The notes beneath the pieces were generated by a model, which ran no database searches, was not told the origin of the DNA, and was given only the letters and a program-made list of their open reading frames with translations. 64,000 nt of DNA from Paraphoma chrysanthemicola (Eukaryota; Ascomycota; Dothideomycetes; Pleosporales; Phaeosphaeriaceae): assembly GCA_020744225.1 (NCBI GenBank), contig JAGMWG010000005.1:1178001-1242000 (forward strand). Direction: 5' to 3'. Of this stretch, positions 34,736 through 45,158 are shown in pieces. Both the position numbers and the translations under genes were made by a program. Position 1 is the stretch's first letter; each line of letters begins with the position of its first letter.

Positions 34736-36090
34736 CTAATGGACTACGAGCGTGTGGTGCGGAAGAAGTGACTCGCACCCGACCTTGTACACCTGTGACA
34801 CCCACCCAGCTGCTGACCGCGACCCGGCGCGCCCACGTCGTTGGAGATGATGGCATCGTCTCTCCCATACGCAGGGGCAATGACCCGAGGTTATACGAGC
34901 GCCTAAGCACGCAGCACTCATCCGAAGAAACGAATCCGTTTGCACAACAGCTGGTGTCGTCCCCTAGGGTCGCGAACATACGTATCCGCCGCTCTACCTG
35001 TAGCTCTGCACTGCTACGGTCTCCAGCACGTGCTGGCTACACGGAGCGCATGCGGCAGATCTTCGAAGATGCCGGACACGAGCAGCACATGTCGCACAAC
35101 ATCCCGACTGGCTTATATCCACAGCTACCCAACATCTCTCGCAAAGCATCAGCTTCACCTGTGAAGACTGAGGCTACATATCTAGATCCTACTTCTTTTT
35201 CGAGCTATCGACCCGAATCGTTATGTCTTTCGACGAATCTACGGGTAGGAATGGCCCCTTATGGAGTAGGACAGGCAAGTCTGCCGCACTTATCACAACG
35301 GTCTTCGGGATCCTGGTCAGATGATTCCGGGTACATTATCACGACGTCACGAGGTGTTAGATCCAGCTTCCTTCCTCCGCTGAAAGAGCAAATCTACAGT
35401 TGGCTCGCAGGGGTCAGCAACCCCGAAGACCTGGCCGTTGACGGTGATCATGCGTCAGATTTGACTCCCTTCCACATGAGCGAATCTTTTACAGGTGAAC
35501 ATGAGATGTCCTCTAGCTTCAGTGCTGCCAAAGGAGGGGAAGACGCGGTCACATTGACTTTGCGCACTGCTGCGATCATGAGCTCAACGTCTGTGGCCGA
35601 GGATCCTTTTCTGATCAATGACGACATTCCTGAGACACTGAGTGCGGCTTCTATCTCAGAAGCAAACCCAATGGTGGATGATATGACATCCAATGAGCAC
35701 AATGTCCCAAGTCGCCTTGCGATCGATCGCATTGGCGAGATTTGTACTGGGCGCCAGGACGGTGATGAAAGAGTACCTCAACAACTCACTTCCTACACAG
35801 AGACAACCACCAAACCTGCAGACGTGCAGGTCATCGAAGAAGAGGAGGTGCACCTAAGTCCGCTCAGTCCAAATGTGTGCGTCGAGCGTGGACCAACCCG
35901 CTACCACTCCAATCGCAACCTGCGCGCGTCTAACATCACCGTAACTCCATGCAAAGGTCGCGCAAGCAAGCCGGCTCTCGCGGCACAAATGAAGGAGAAC
36001 GCGCTCATTGGGGAGAAAGGTACCAAGGGCCTCGGAATACTCACACCGCACTCTAACGGTCTGAGCATCAGATCTCGAGTACTGCAGTGA
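34736..36090 (+). CDS. Uncharacterised Ser/Pro-rich protein (5' end unresolved)
   Basis: The main exon begins after a convincing acceptor (ACTAACG...GCATAG, ending at 34735) and runs open to TGA at 36088-36090. The frame has no early ATG, so a first exon must lie upstream. One possible source is the ATG near 34590 with donor GTACTT, which I cannot confirm. The protein is hydrophilic, Ser/Thr/Pro-rich and probably largely disordered. It has a conserved-looking C-terminal block (LSPLSPNVCVERGPTRYHSN, then a Lys/Gly-rich tail) and several SP/TP sites near the N-terminus. No known domain is seen. A substrate of proline-directed kinases is possible but is inference. Confidence 0.65.
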
Positions 36091-36422
36091 GCATAGTGGG
36101 AACTTACATGTTGACACGGTGCTGGCATACTATTGGATACCGTGCTTGGCATCTCCACGTTTGTAGCTTTCTGGTTCATTATCAGTAATTTTCGTACATT
36201 GATGGATCACTGCAATAACAAGTGAAGCATCTTCCAAGTTGCAACACTTGCAAACGATCGCCCCGGCCGTCAAGATCGTGGCGGGGCACGATTAAAGCGC
36301 GCTAGCACGTGCCGGCTTAGCGCGTTTTGGGGTAAACACAGATGACCATGCCACCAACAGCAACAACAGCACATAGATCTACGCTCTCGCCATACGTGCA
36401 CGCATAACATTCATATCTCACC
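36091..36422. other. Intergenic region, NNF1 promoter
   Basis: A 332-bp gap between two plus-strand genes. It includes a GC-rich stretch and a run of CAACAG-like repeats just before the NNF1 start. No binding site can be named. Confidence 0.4.
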
Positions 36423-37141
36423 ATGCCAACTGCCACGAAGCCGGATTCGCGCTCACCGTCGCCTACGCCCGCCCCGCCTATTGCGGACGCTCCTGGCCCT
36501 CGCGCACAGGGTCTCATCAACGTCTTCAATCAAGCGTCCAAGGCGACATTGGACAAGTGCTCAGCCAAGAACTTCGAATCATGTTTCCCGACTGCGGCGC
36601 AATACAGTCCTGAAGTTCTGGACAACTTGCGCGGGCAGATTGTCGATCAGCTCGACCGGACGTGGAAGACCAACTTCGATGACATTATGGCGCGAAGGAA
36701 CGTTGTCAAGCTTCTCAACTCACTGGACCAGTGCATAGAGGATGCCAAGTTGCGGAAGAAACGCGCCGAACTGAGCGCGAATGGCGGGCCTGTGGAAACA
36801 CCTGTGCCGTGAGTGCCAGACGCATCTACTGCGGGTTGTTTGCATTGCTAACATACCTCAGACCGCACACGCTGACGCCCTCTGAAATCCACCTTGCGCA
36901 CCTAATGCCATTCCTCGAGCAACAAGCAAGCGATATGAACACCAAACTCGCCGAAACACAGCAGTCTAACAACGACCTGCTCGCCACCGTAACAGCACAA
37001 CGCGCTGAGATCGAGGCAATGGTACGTGGCCTAGAAGGCGTCATACACGATCTGGAAGTCAGCGCCCAAATGATGGCGGAGGATGATGTGCAGGATTTAA
37101 GCAAGGAGATCCGAGATCTCGAAAATGAGATGAAGACTTGA
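36423..37141 (+). CDS. NNF1: Kinetochore protein NNF1 (MIND/Mis12 complex)
   Basis: Structural subunit of the MIND/Mis12 complex, which links inner-kinetochore chromatin to the Ndc80 complex in the nucleus. Exons 36423-36808 and 36862-37141 (53-bp intron, branch GCTAACA) encode 221 residues, the usual size. The Nnf1 domain is visible: ARAQ-like helix start, LINVFNQASKATLDKCSAKN, FESCFP, DNLRGQIVDQLDRTWKTNFD, RNVVKLLNSLDQCIEDAKLR. A Pro/Ser linker spans the intron, and the C-terminus is a coiled coil (residues about 150-220) rich in Glu, Gln and Leu that would pair with Mtw1. The short N-terminal SPSPTPAPP segment is probably disordered. Confidence 0.88.
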
Positions 37142-38150
37142 ACTGCACCAGTGACCCGCTTCATATTCTAGCAAGGTATACCGCTAGTAGTACCTGAGCT
37201 GCATGCAACGCCTCCGGAAACTCCAACTATATTGTGGCATCCTGCAAAAGAATCTCACACGTCAAGCAGCTTTCTTGACAGAACCAGCAATCAGCATCCA
37301 GAGTTGCTGCTGTCAGCTCGAGAAAGCGCCCACATTACGGATCTTGGGCAGCTTTGCAGAATGTTGACGCATCCACCTCGAGAACCGACATGGCATTCGA
37401 TTACACTTGCTCTGTACATAGTGGTAGATTGCAATACGCCGCCAAGTCAACCCTACCTTGGGTCGAGACTGTCGTACCGTTCGGCTCTGGGCCATAGCAA
37501 GCCGTGGGCTGTTCCGTCGGGATCCTTTTTCAGTCGATTGTGGCTGATGGTCGATGTGTTGTCAAACGCTCAGAAACCCGGTCTGGGGCGCTTCGGCATT
37601 CGACTCGGCTTATGTCGCCAGGAGTCTTATGTCACGCTGTGTTTGTGGCACGCAATCTCGATAAGACACCATCTCCGCGCATACATTACATGGATCGTGT
37701 CTGACGCCTTTTTTCGGCTTCGATACGTTATGCAACCAACCACAAACCAAATATTATTTGTGCTGTTCAATGTCTTTAATTTCGTGCTTTCTGCTTCTTC
37801 GCCCACTTCTTGCGGAATGCACCGCAACTATACCATACACTCAGTGCGCAGATACCATCTGCACGCCATCAGCCTCAAGAAGCCGGTACTCCGCTACTGC
37901 CGAGAGCGCGGGGCTCGCGTGATACGAAACCCAGGCTTTCATATTATTCCGCAATATCAGATTACCGCATTTGGCCACCCCAAACATCCACCGCGTAAAA
38001 TCCATAATTTGACGCCATGGATCGTGACTGACATGATTGTGCCTTGAATCACATGGCATATAACGCAGATATGTAAACCATGTCGTTCAGGTAGAAGCGT
38101 CTTGAGCTAGCTCTGACTTACACAATTCGACTGCGTTCCGACCGTTCAAG
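37142..38150. other. Intergenic region
   Basis: About 1 kb between NNF1 and the LPMO gene. A 271-codon plus-strand frame (37232-38047) opens on TTG, has scattered rare codons and no family signal, so I leave it out. The right end is the LPMO promoter. Confidence 0.45.
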
Positions 38151-38944
38151 ATGAAGTTATTCACCGCCATCAGCCTGGCTTTTGCAGCTGAAGCAGTAAA
38201 TGCTGCCGCACTTCAGCCCCGCCACTACACCTTCCCATCTACTGGAGGTGCTGCGTGGTCGAGTGTCCGACAAACCGACAATTTCCAATCCAACGCAGGG
38301 GTTAGCGACGTCAGCTCCATCCAGATCCGCTGCTACACCACCAGTGGTACCAAAGCTCCTCAAATCCAGAGTGTAGCTGCCGGCGGTAGTGTGTCTTTCA
38401 CAGCGTCGCCGAACATTTTCCATCCAGGTCCACTGCAGTTCTACCTGGCGAAGGTACCTTCGGGACAAACAGCGGCGACGTGGGATGGGTCTGGCAATGT
38501 GTGGTTCAAGATATATGCTGAGAAGGCGACGGTATCTGGCGGGCAGTTGAGCTGGGCCAGTCTGAGTATGCTTCATTCGTCCAATTCTCGGCCTTCGTGT
38601 ACTGACATGCTGTAGACAAGGGGTCCGTCAGCGTTACCATTCCGAAGAACACACCTTCTGGAGACTACCTGCTGCGCATTGAGCACATTGCTCTTCACCA
38701 GGCCAATAATGTCAACGGGGCCCAGTTCTACATCTCTTGCGCACAGATCACTGTTACGGGAGGCGGAAATGGAAGTCCTTCGCCTCTGGTGGCATTTCCG
38801 GGCGCGTACAAGAATACGGACGCTGGTATCAAAGTCAACATTTATTCTGTAAGTGAACAAAGCCCATGAGATTGGAGGTTGCTAAGATCTGAACAGGGAG
38901 CTACTTCGTACACTCCTCCAGGACCCGCAGTTTGGTCAGGTTAG
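38151..38944 (+). CDS. AA9 lytic polysaccharide monooxygenase (secreted)
   Basis: Copper enzyme that oxidatively cleaves cellulose or related glucans outside the cell. Exons 38151-38565, 38616-38848 and 38897-38944 give 231 residues, with no CBM1 tail. A signal peptide (KLFTAISLAFAAEAVNA) leads to AALQPRHYTFPS. The copper-brace His1 is normally the first mature residue, and here HYTFP is preceded by about six residues, so a second cleavage after Arg may be needed. The second His is in FHPGPLQFYLAKVP and the axial Tyr in GAQFYISCAQITVTGGG, all typical of AA9. The three exons join cleanly through GTATGC...TGTAG and GTAAGT...AACAG introns. Carbon-source regulation is usual for the family but no site is visible here. 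Confidence 0.88.
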
Positions 38945-39652
38945 AGTTATGACGTAGCGGTTCAACATCATAAGAGCCGTGCTTCTGCTGTTCGATCGGC
39001 CCAGTTTTGAAATGGTCATCTTCTTGCATACTCGATCTTCGGATTGGGAACAACACCAATAAATGCTCAGCCTTCGGTTGCACAGCATATCTGTGCGTCT
39101 GGGGCGTCGCCCAACTAAATTGACTTCGTATCAACGGGATCAAGCCTGATTACCCACTCCATGCTTCTTTCATCTCATTTTCTCTTCCCTATCTCACATC
39201 TTGACATTAAACGTCTGCTGTTTCCAGTTTCCGGGCAAATGAATACCAGTTCCGGCATTCCGCGGACGCCGGGTGTCAAATGGAATCCACCATACCAGCA
39301 CGGTCTTCCATATCCGATCATATGTTGCTCATGTAAAAACGACTCTCTCCAGCCAATGGAAACAGGAAGTGGACTATAACATCATGGCTGAGCGCCAGCG
39401 AACACCTATGAAGGGCAATTGCAAGCGAAGTTGGCGCTGCGGCCCATGCCGCTCGCTACACTATCATAGCGTCCGAGTCAGTCGCGCAACCCCACCAGTA
39501 AACCGCAGGTGAAGGCAAAAAAGTAGGCCTATCAAATTGATTTACCACGCCCTAGGGTGGGGCCGTCAATGTAAGCTAAGCCATCGGTCCTTTTTCTACA
39601 AACCACGCTCTTGGACTATCTTCTTGACCTTCAACATATCCTCATCGCCACC
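38945..39652. other. Intergenic region
   Basis: A 708-bp gap between two plus-strand genes, with short chance frames only. The methyltransferase promoter is expected at the right end. Confidence 0.45.
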
Positions 39653-40671
39653 ATGAGCGACAACGACACGACAAATGGCCACACCAATGACCTCACCGAC
39701 GGCAAGAAAGACGAACCTTACTGGCTCGGCCGCGCTTCCGTCGAACAACAACGCCTCCTAAAACAACACGGCATCTGGACAAAGTTCGTCACATCTATCC
39801 CGCTCGGAAGCATGCATCCGTCATCCGATAGCTAACCTATCTTCACCTACACCAGAAGCATAGGCTACCTTCTCCACCCGTCCATCACCCCTACCTTACC
39901 GCCCAACGCACGCATCGCCGACGTCGCGACCGGAACCGGAATCTGGCTCGCAGACGTAGCCAAAATCTCACCTCCAAGCTACTCCTTCCACGGCTACGAC
40001 ATTTCCTCGGAGCAATACCTACCCGCCGAATCCCTGCCCGAAAATGTCTCCCTCGGCTTTCTGGATTTCAAGAAACCCATCCCAGAGGACTTGCAGGGCA
40101 CATTCGACCTCGTGAACGTGCGCTTGATCATCATTTCCATGGGCCCTATATCCGTCTGGCAAGACACGTTGAAGAACTTGATGCTCTTGCTCAAACCGGG
40201 CGGCGTGATTACTTGGACGGATGGAAATTTCCTCGTCGCGCGCGGGTTTCGTGGAGCCTCGGATTCCTCGACGTCAGGACATGCACTCACGACGGGACAA
40301 TTGCAGCTTAATAATACGCTGATTAAACGCTTTGGATACAGTTTTCCGGATATGGGAGATTTGTTTCGCGATGCGGGGTTGAAAGATGTGAAGGAGGATG
40401 TGATCAGTACGGATCGGCTGGTCGAGCAGAGGAGGGAGTTTACGGAGATTGGGGTGGGCGCAGTGTTTGGTGGGCTGGGGAATCTGAGTAAGGCCGGGGA
40501 GGAGGGATATTGGAGTAAAGACGAGGTTGAGAAGAGGTAAGTGATGATTGTCGCGAGTGAAGTGGATTGTGCTGACATGTATTCAGGAAGGAAGAGGCGG
40601 TCAAGGATATGGAAAGTGGTGCGTATTTGAGGTGGGATATTCATGTTGCGGTTGGTGTTAAGGCGGAGTAA
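39653..40671 (+). CDS. SAM-dependent methyltransferase, class I
   Basis: Exons 39653-39783, 39856-40536 and 40587-40671 encode 298 residues; the start ATG has a CACCATG context. Intron 1 (GTTCGT, branch GCTAACC, CACCAG) restores the frame between WTK and SIGYLLHPS. Motif I, which binds S-adenosylmethionine, is IADVATGTGIW; motif II is in FDLVNVRLI; the post-motif block is LLLKPGGVITWTDGN. This arrangement resembles the fungal UMTA/LaeA-like methyltransferases found in secondary metabolism. The acceptor substrate cannot be told from sequence. No backbone synthase lies in this window, so a cluster role is not supported here. Confidence 0.87.
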
Positions 40672-41652
40672 GCTCTGATGAGGGAGGATCTCGGCTTGCG
40701 TGTTGACATCATCCGAGGAGATTTTGAGTCCCGTCTTGTGTGTATCTCGTATCTCGACTTGATGGCTGGGGTACTACGCAAGCGGATATCGGTATGCAGG
40801 TTTAATCAAGTTTGATCCGGGAGACTACTTGGGCCTTGGGTCGTCTTTCCGACGCGTTTTGCGCTTGCGTGTATTGCCGTCTTCTTGTGTCCTCTTCCCT
40901 AACATGTTCGTTTGTACATCATTATGCCACGCAGTCATCCCAACAAACGCTACCATTGGCTTTCAGAGTCAAATTGGTAGTAAAATGGGACGGTGAACGG
41001 CGTTAGTGCACGAAGATGCTGAACGAGTGGGATCATTGTGGTAAAGCCGTGGATATTTGTACAATGAAGAGAGTAAGACACTCTTAATCTACATTCAAGG
41101 CTTTTGCAAGAACAGAAGGCGTTGAATTAGAGGAATGGGTATTGTTGATCTTGCCATCGAAATTTTTGAAGAGGTCAAGTTGAGGTAAATGTGTGCTGCC
41201 TTCATATGGAAGGTGTGGTACAACCACCCAAAGGACGTTGCGCAATCGAGCGCTGCGATATGCGGTACTTTGGTAAATCGAGGTCTGGATGCAGCGGATG
41301 GGTGTAGAAGCGTTCGAAAGGTTCAATAGCTATTGCAATAGATTGAAAATCTAGACGGCTGCACGGTGAGTGTTCATACTTTACATCATTGGTTGTTTGT
41401 TGGGTATTGAATGCGCATCAGCTTCTGCAACTCAAAGCCTATTGTGAAATATCACCTCGTAGGCACGTCTAAAAGTCTCATTGCGCATATTTCTGGTTTT
41501 TAATTGGTAGTTCATGGTTTTTAATTGTGCAACTACAATATGCTAGCGCTGAGAGCGCGCCATCGATTCGTCCTAGTCATCCTTTTGAAAGCAACGAGTT
41601 ACCCTTAGACTGAATTAGGTTCAGCTCTAGCCCTCAATGTGTGCATTCACCC
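40672..41652. other. Convergent intergenic region
   Basis: About 980 bp between the methyltransferase and the minus-strand HET gene. It is relatively A/T-rich near 41340-41560 and carries no supportable gene. Confidence 0.45.
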
Positions 41653-43812
41653 TCAAAAGATCCTGATGGTTTGCCTCTCGTACCGTTGTATCGGGAAGCG
41701 GCGGCCACACAGGGTGTCGCAGACTTCGAAGAAACCGGTGCGCTGGTACGTATCTTGCTCAACGCGGGAGAGCAGGATACCTTGTAGCTCGTACATCGGA
41801 ATGATGGTTCTGTCTATAGTGGTAAGATCTATGTCTCGTCCCACTACGCACAGACCGAAAAGTTCTTGCCCTAAACGTATCTTACGAGACTCGGCCGTCT
41901 CAGGAGAGTAGTTGACACACTTCAAGCTCTCAGCAGTAAGATGAATCAAAATGCCGCTGATAACAAGCTCGCCTGCAACCACCTGTCCAAACGGATTTTG
42001 GGGGTCCTTGGGATGGACCGAGGTTCTCTCAACACTCGCAAGAATGTCAAATGTCTCGGGAGACTTCCTGTGATAGTGAAAGGGATTATATAGGAACCAG
42101 TTATTGACGCTTGCCCAGCTCCATGTTGGCGCCTGGTAATTCGGACCTCGGGTATGATCGATGTTCAGGGAAAATGTGTACCCATCAACTTCGAGAGACC
42201 CAGCGTATGTCGGCATCCAAAGTAACCCGAGGGGCATGTCAGATTCGAATAAACCTGCGCAGTACTTCCCCGAGAGAACACGGTTAAAACGTCCAGCAAG
42301 AGCGGCTATGGCAGAAAGCTTATCTTTCTCCGGATACGTCAGGCTGGTGTCTGAGTAATGTGAAACCAGGGTGTACCATTTCTCGTGGAGCATCGACAAT
42401 TCCTCTCCTGTTAGAGAAAGTGGTGGCTTAGAACAAAGAACGTCGCTTGGCAAATTGAAGATGTCCATGAGGCCACATTCGAACTGTTCTCCCGAGTCTG
42501 GCAAGCCAAAGGGCAAGTACTCGTTGAGATTTCGCTCATGGCATCGCCAATAAATCCTATCGCTACCGAATGCGAGCATTCTAGGAGCCATCAGACGTTC
42601 TTGAACTACCCAACCGCGTTTCCACAGAGGCTGGTTCATGAGGGAGTCCGAAAAGTCATATTGTGCCGTAAATATCGTCACCAAACAAGACTGGGTCTCG
42701 TCCCAAGGCCGACTTGAATCTTCAAGTCCTGTCTTGCTATTTCCCGGACACTTCCAACTTTTGGCCGCTTCTCTACTGTCTCCTCTTCCTATGCTCTCTT
42801 CCGTAATTTGATCGTCAGGGTTGGCATCAGCATTGTGCAGGCCCATCTTCAGAGGTGCGTATACATGTGCGGTCTGGATGAAAGACGCATCCCTGTCGAC
42901 AAAGGCGCCCTCGTTCGGGTTCGAAGCATGCGCGATGCTTAAATTCAGTGTGCAGTTACTGTATATAACATGCATCTCGCCGACGTGAGCTTGCCAATCC
43001 TGTTCTGATCCCGGGCCTGACTGTAATATGCACAAGCTGTCGATCCAAAGATATCGTATTCCGAGGTAACGACAGCATATTATGGCATCACTAAAGCTCT
43101 TTGGGAGGGATGCTGGAGGGATATCATTAACCAGTGAAGCCATGTTTGCGGTGGTCAACCGCACGAATGAAGGGTTTTTACCCCAGCAGTGACTAAGTGT
43201 AGCATATTTTGCCTCTGGGGTCAGAGATTGGTCCTTTGATAAGATGAGACGTATTGCTCCACATTTTGTATTACCAACATCAATGAGCCTGGGAGGGAAG
43301 TAGTTCAGCTGTCGCGTCTCATCAACGGCTTCACACTTTTCGTGCTGACTACGACACGCATCGAGCCAATAGTTTGCAAGGTCGAGCACTTGTGGATCTC
43401 CAGTATTTCCTGCAACTGTGCGCGTTACGAAATCATCTTGCCTGACCGTCCATGGGGCACTCGTCAAATCTCGCCGAACGCCCTCGAGGTATTTGAGCCA
43501 CCAGTGTGGGGAGGAGCCTAGCACGGAAATGTGGAGTTGGATACGATTCGACCACATACCGTATAGCCAGGAGACCTTTGACTGTATATCAATGAAGGCA
43601 ATCGAAGAGCTTGTCTTCGACAGATTGTAAGTCGTGAATGGCTTTTGCCTTTCTCGAACCTCATCACTGCCCCTTCTTTCGCGGAGGCGCAGTATGTACA
43701 AACAAATTTTGCATCCTGATCCAGCTGCCATGACAAGAATATCGTAGCTGTGATGATGGATGCCTTTCTTGGAAGGGTCTTGAAACATCCATACGCAAGC
43801 GGCGCAGAGCAT
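41653..43812 (-). CDS. HET-domain protein (heterokaryon incompatibility type)
   Basis: Intronless gene; the first ATG in frame, at 43812, gives 719 residues (the frame itself opens three codons earlier on TTG). The HET domain (PF06985) is seen through its classic blocks: YATLSHCWG (about 208-216), RYLGIRYLWIDSLCI (about 257-271) and PLWKRGWVVQERLMAPRMLAF in the middle. The N-terminus has Cys pairs (MLCAACVWMF). The C-terminal half is an effector or regulatory region seen in many such proteins, with PTWSWASV. HET proteins trigger cell death on recognising non-self in fungi. Whether this one is polymorphic or active is unknown. It lies next to a decayed gene, in keeping with an accessory stretch. 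Confidence 0.9.
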   Translation of the reverse strand: MLCAACVWMFQDPSKKGIHHHSYDILVMAAGSGCKICLYILRLRERRGSDEVRERQKPFTTYNLSKTSSSIAFIDIQSKVSWLYGMWSNRIQLHISVLGSSPHWWLKYLEGVRRDLTSAPWTVRQDDFVTRTVAGNTGDPQVLDLANYWLDACRSQHEKCEAVDETRQLNYFPPRLIDVGNTKCGAIRLILSKDQSLTPEAKYATLSHCWGKNPSFVRLTTANMASLVNDIPPASLPKSFSDAIICCRYLGIRYLWIDSLCILQSGPGSEQDWQAHVGEMHVIYSNCTLNLSIAHASNPNEGAFVDRDASFIQTAHVYAPLKMGLHNADANPDDQITEESIGRGDSREAAKSWKCPGNSKTGLEDSSRPWDETQSCLVTIFTAQYDFSDSLMNQPLWKRGWVVQERLMAPRMLAFGSDRIYWRCHERNLNEYLPFGLPDSGEQFECGLMDIFNLPSDVLCSKPPLSLTGEELSMLHEKWYTLVSHYSDTSLTYPEKDKLSAIAALAGRFNRVLSGKYCAGLFESDMPLGLLWMPTYAGSLEVDGYTFSLNIDHTRGPNYQAPTWSWASVNNWFLYNPFHYHRKSPETFDILASVERTSVHPKDPQNPFGQVVAGELVISGILIHLTAESLKCVNYSPETAESRKIRLGQELFGLCVVGRDIDLTTIDRTIIPMYELQGILLSRVEQDTYQRTGFFEVCDTLCGRRFPIQRYERQTIRIF

Positions 43813-44024
43813 GCTGCACAAATGATCGCGAAAAAGAGCTCGGTTTATGCCGGGCAGAGTTGAGAAAAAGGGATCGATAACTTAGAGAATGTCGTGTGTG
43901 CAGATAAAGTTTGGCGGAGGGACCACATGTTCGTCCCCTCCACATATGCTGCTGTCTATTTCCACCTGGGCAGCTACCAGCTTTTAGCTCTACGTCATGG
44001 GCTCTGACTTCCCACCAATCAAAC
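43813..44024. other. HET gene promoter region
   Basis: A short gap upstream of the minus-strand HET gene. It is shared with the region leading into the degenerate gene on the plus strand. Confidence 0.4.
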
Positions 44025-44734
44025 ATGGCCATACTGCTTTCCGCCAAACAAGCCTGGGAGGCGCAGAAGACGAGAGAGCTTGCCACCGCCAGACAGGAGG
44101 GTGTCGACTTGCGCAGGCGTGGACGTTGCGCAGATGGCCAGGCCGCCGGACGACAAGAAGATGAGCGAGACCATGGATAATGGCTTGTTGCCGCCAGAGA
44201 TGAGGTGCATGTCCAAGGAAGCTCCTGGGGATAGGAATAGGGCCGCAGAGAAGGATATATGCTGGTCGGATCGCCGACACGGCAACCGGACGACTGCAGG
44301 GAATCGCCGAAGGACGTGCCATCGGCTTCCGTGAGGGGAAGGAGAAGGAGAGGAGCACCAGCTTGCCCTTGCAGATGAACTTTGAGTACACCGGCTTCCA
44401 CAAGGCCATGCTCATTTGTTCTATTGACGCTTTGGCGATGCTGCCACGAAAACATACCGGGGTCAAGGAAACGTCAAAATGGTGGGGGCGAACTTTATCA
44501 TGGTTCGTTCTGGAGTATGACTGGTTACTCAGAACCTGTTGTACTTCGAGGCAACATACGGTTGTTATTAGATTTCATAGACTTTCAAACCAAGATTGTC
44601 GCTGGTATAGGGCGAATACAAACAAAATGCACGCTTTGACGCCGTATCCTGGATACCCAGACGGCTATGTGCATGGCCGACTGGACGACTATTCCAGAGG
44701 GCTCGAGTACGGCCTGATTCGCTACCATAATTGA
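44025..44734 (+). pseudogene. Degenerate paralogue of the neighbouring coiled-coil gene
   Basis: The plus strand carries recognisable pieces of the gene at 45159-46646, but in changing frames. One frame from ATG 44025 reads KTRELATARQEG and then stops. Another, from about 44243, reads RIYAGRIADTATG, GIAEGRAIGFREG, then FEYTGFHKA and KWWGRTL. These match KIYANGLQEG, AEGLAEGLAD, AFYAGMHLG and YWWGRKL of the intact copy, in the same order. A tail (GYPDGYVHGRLDDYSRGLEYG) has the same Gly-spaced pattern. At least one frameshift near 44250 and an earlier one break the coding. I cannot exclude an unusual multi-exon gene, but no good introns rescue the frame. Confidence 0.6.
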
Positions 44735-45158
44735 GATTATCTAAACTGGCGTCCTGGCGATCGGTGAGCAGCCGAGCTGCAGCGTGAAAGAACTGTAGTC
44801 CTGAAATGAGTGGCGAAGGTTGTGAGACGGATGGAAAACCCTACTTTGAAGGAGCTTCTCGTCGAACGGTTGGAACCGGCTACGACCTCGATAGCGATTC
44901 AAGCGAATGCCATGTATTCCTTGCTGTTTGTGCTCCTAATGCTGTCCTACTGCTCCAACGCATGGTCACGTGTGCCAAGACAAGCACCTTCCACTTCTGG
45001 ACTATTCACTGTTCCCGATTAGCGTCATCGGCTTTCACATATCTCAAAATTTTGTAACTCCTCGCCTGCGCCTCACCCTGTCACTGCCCACACTCGAGCA
45101 GGGAATTTCTTACCCGACTGTCTAGCTGGTTGGCAGCAGGCACTACGACGTCGGAAGC
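44735..45158. other. Intergenic region, coiled-coil gene promoter
   Basis: About 420 bp between the degenerate copy and the intact copy. It has short fragments only (for example KELLVERLEPA near 44830) that may be further relics of the broken gene. Confidence 0.35.

Noticed and set aside
37232..38047. 271-codon plus-strand frame between NNF1 and the LPMO gene
   Set aside because: Opens on TTG, has no domain or coding bias, and shares the interval with other equally open frames.
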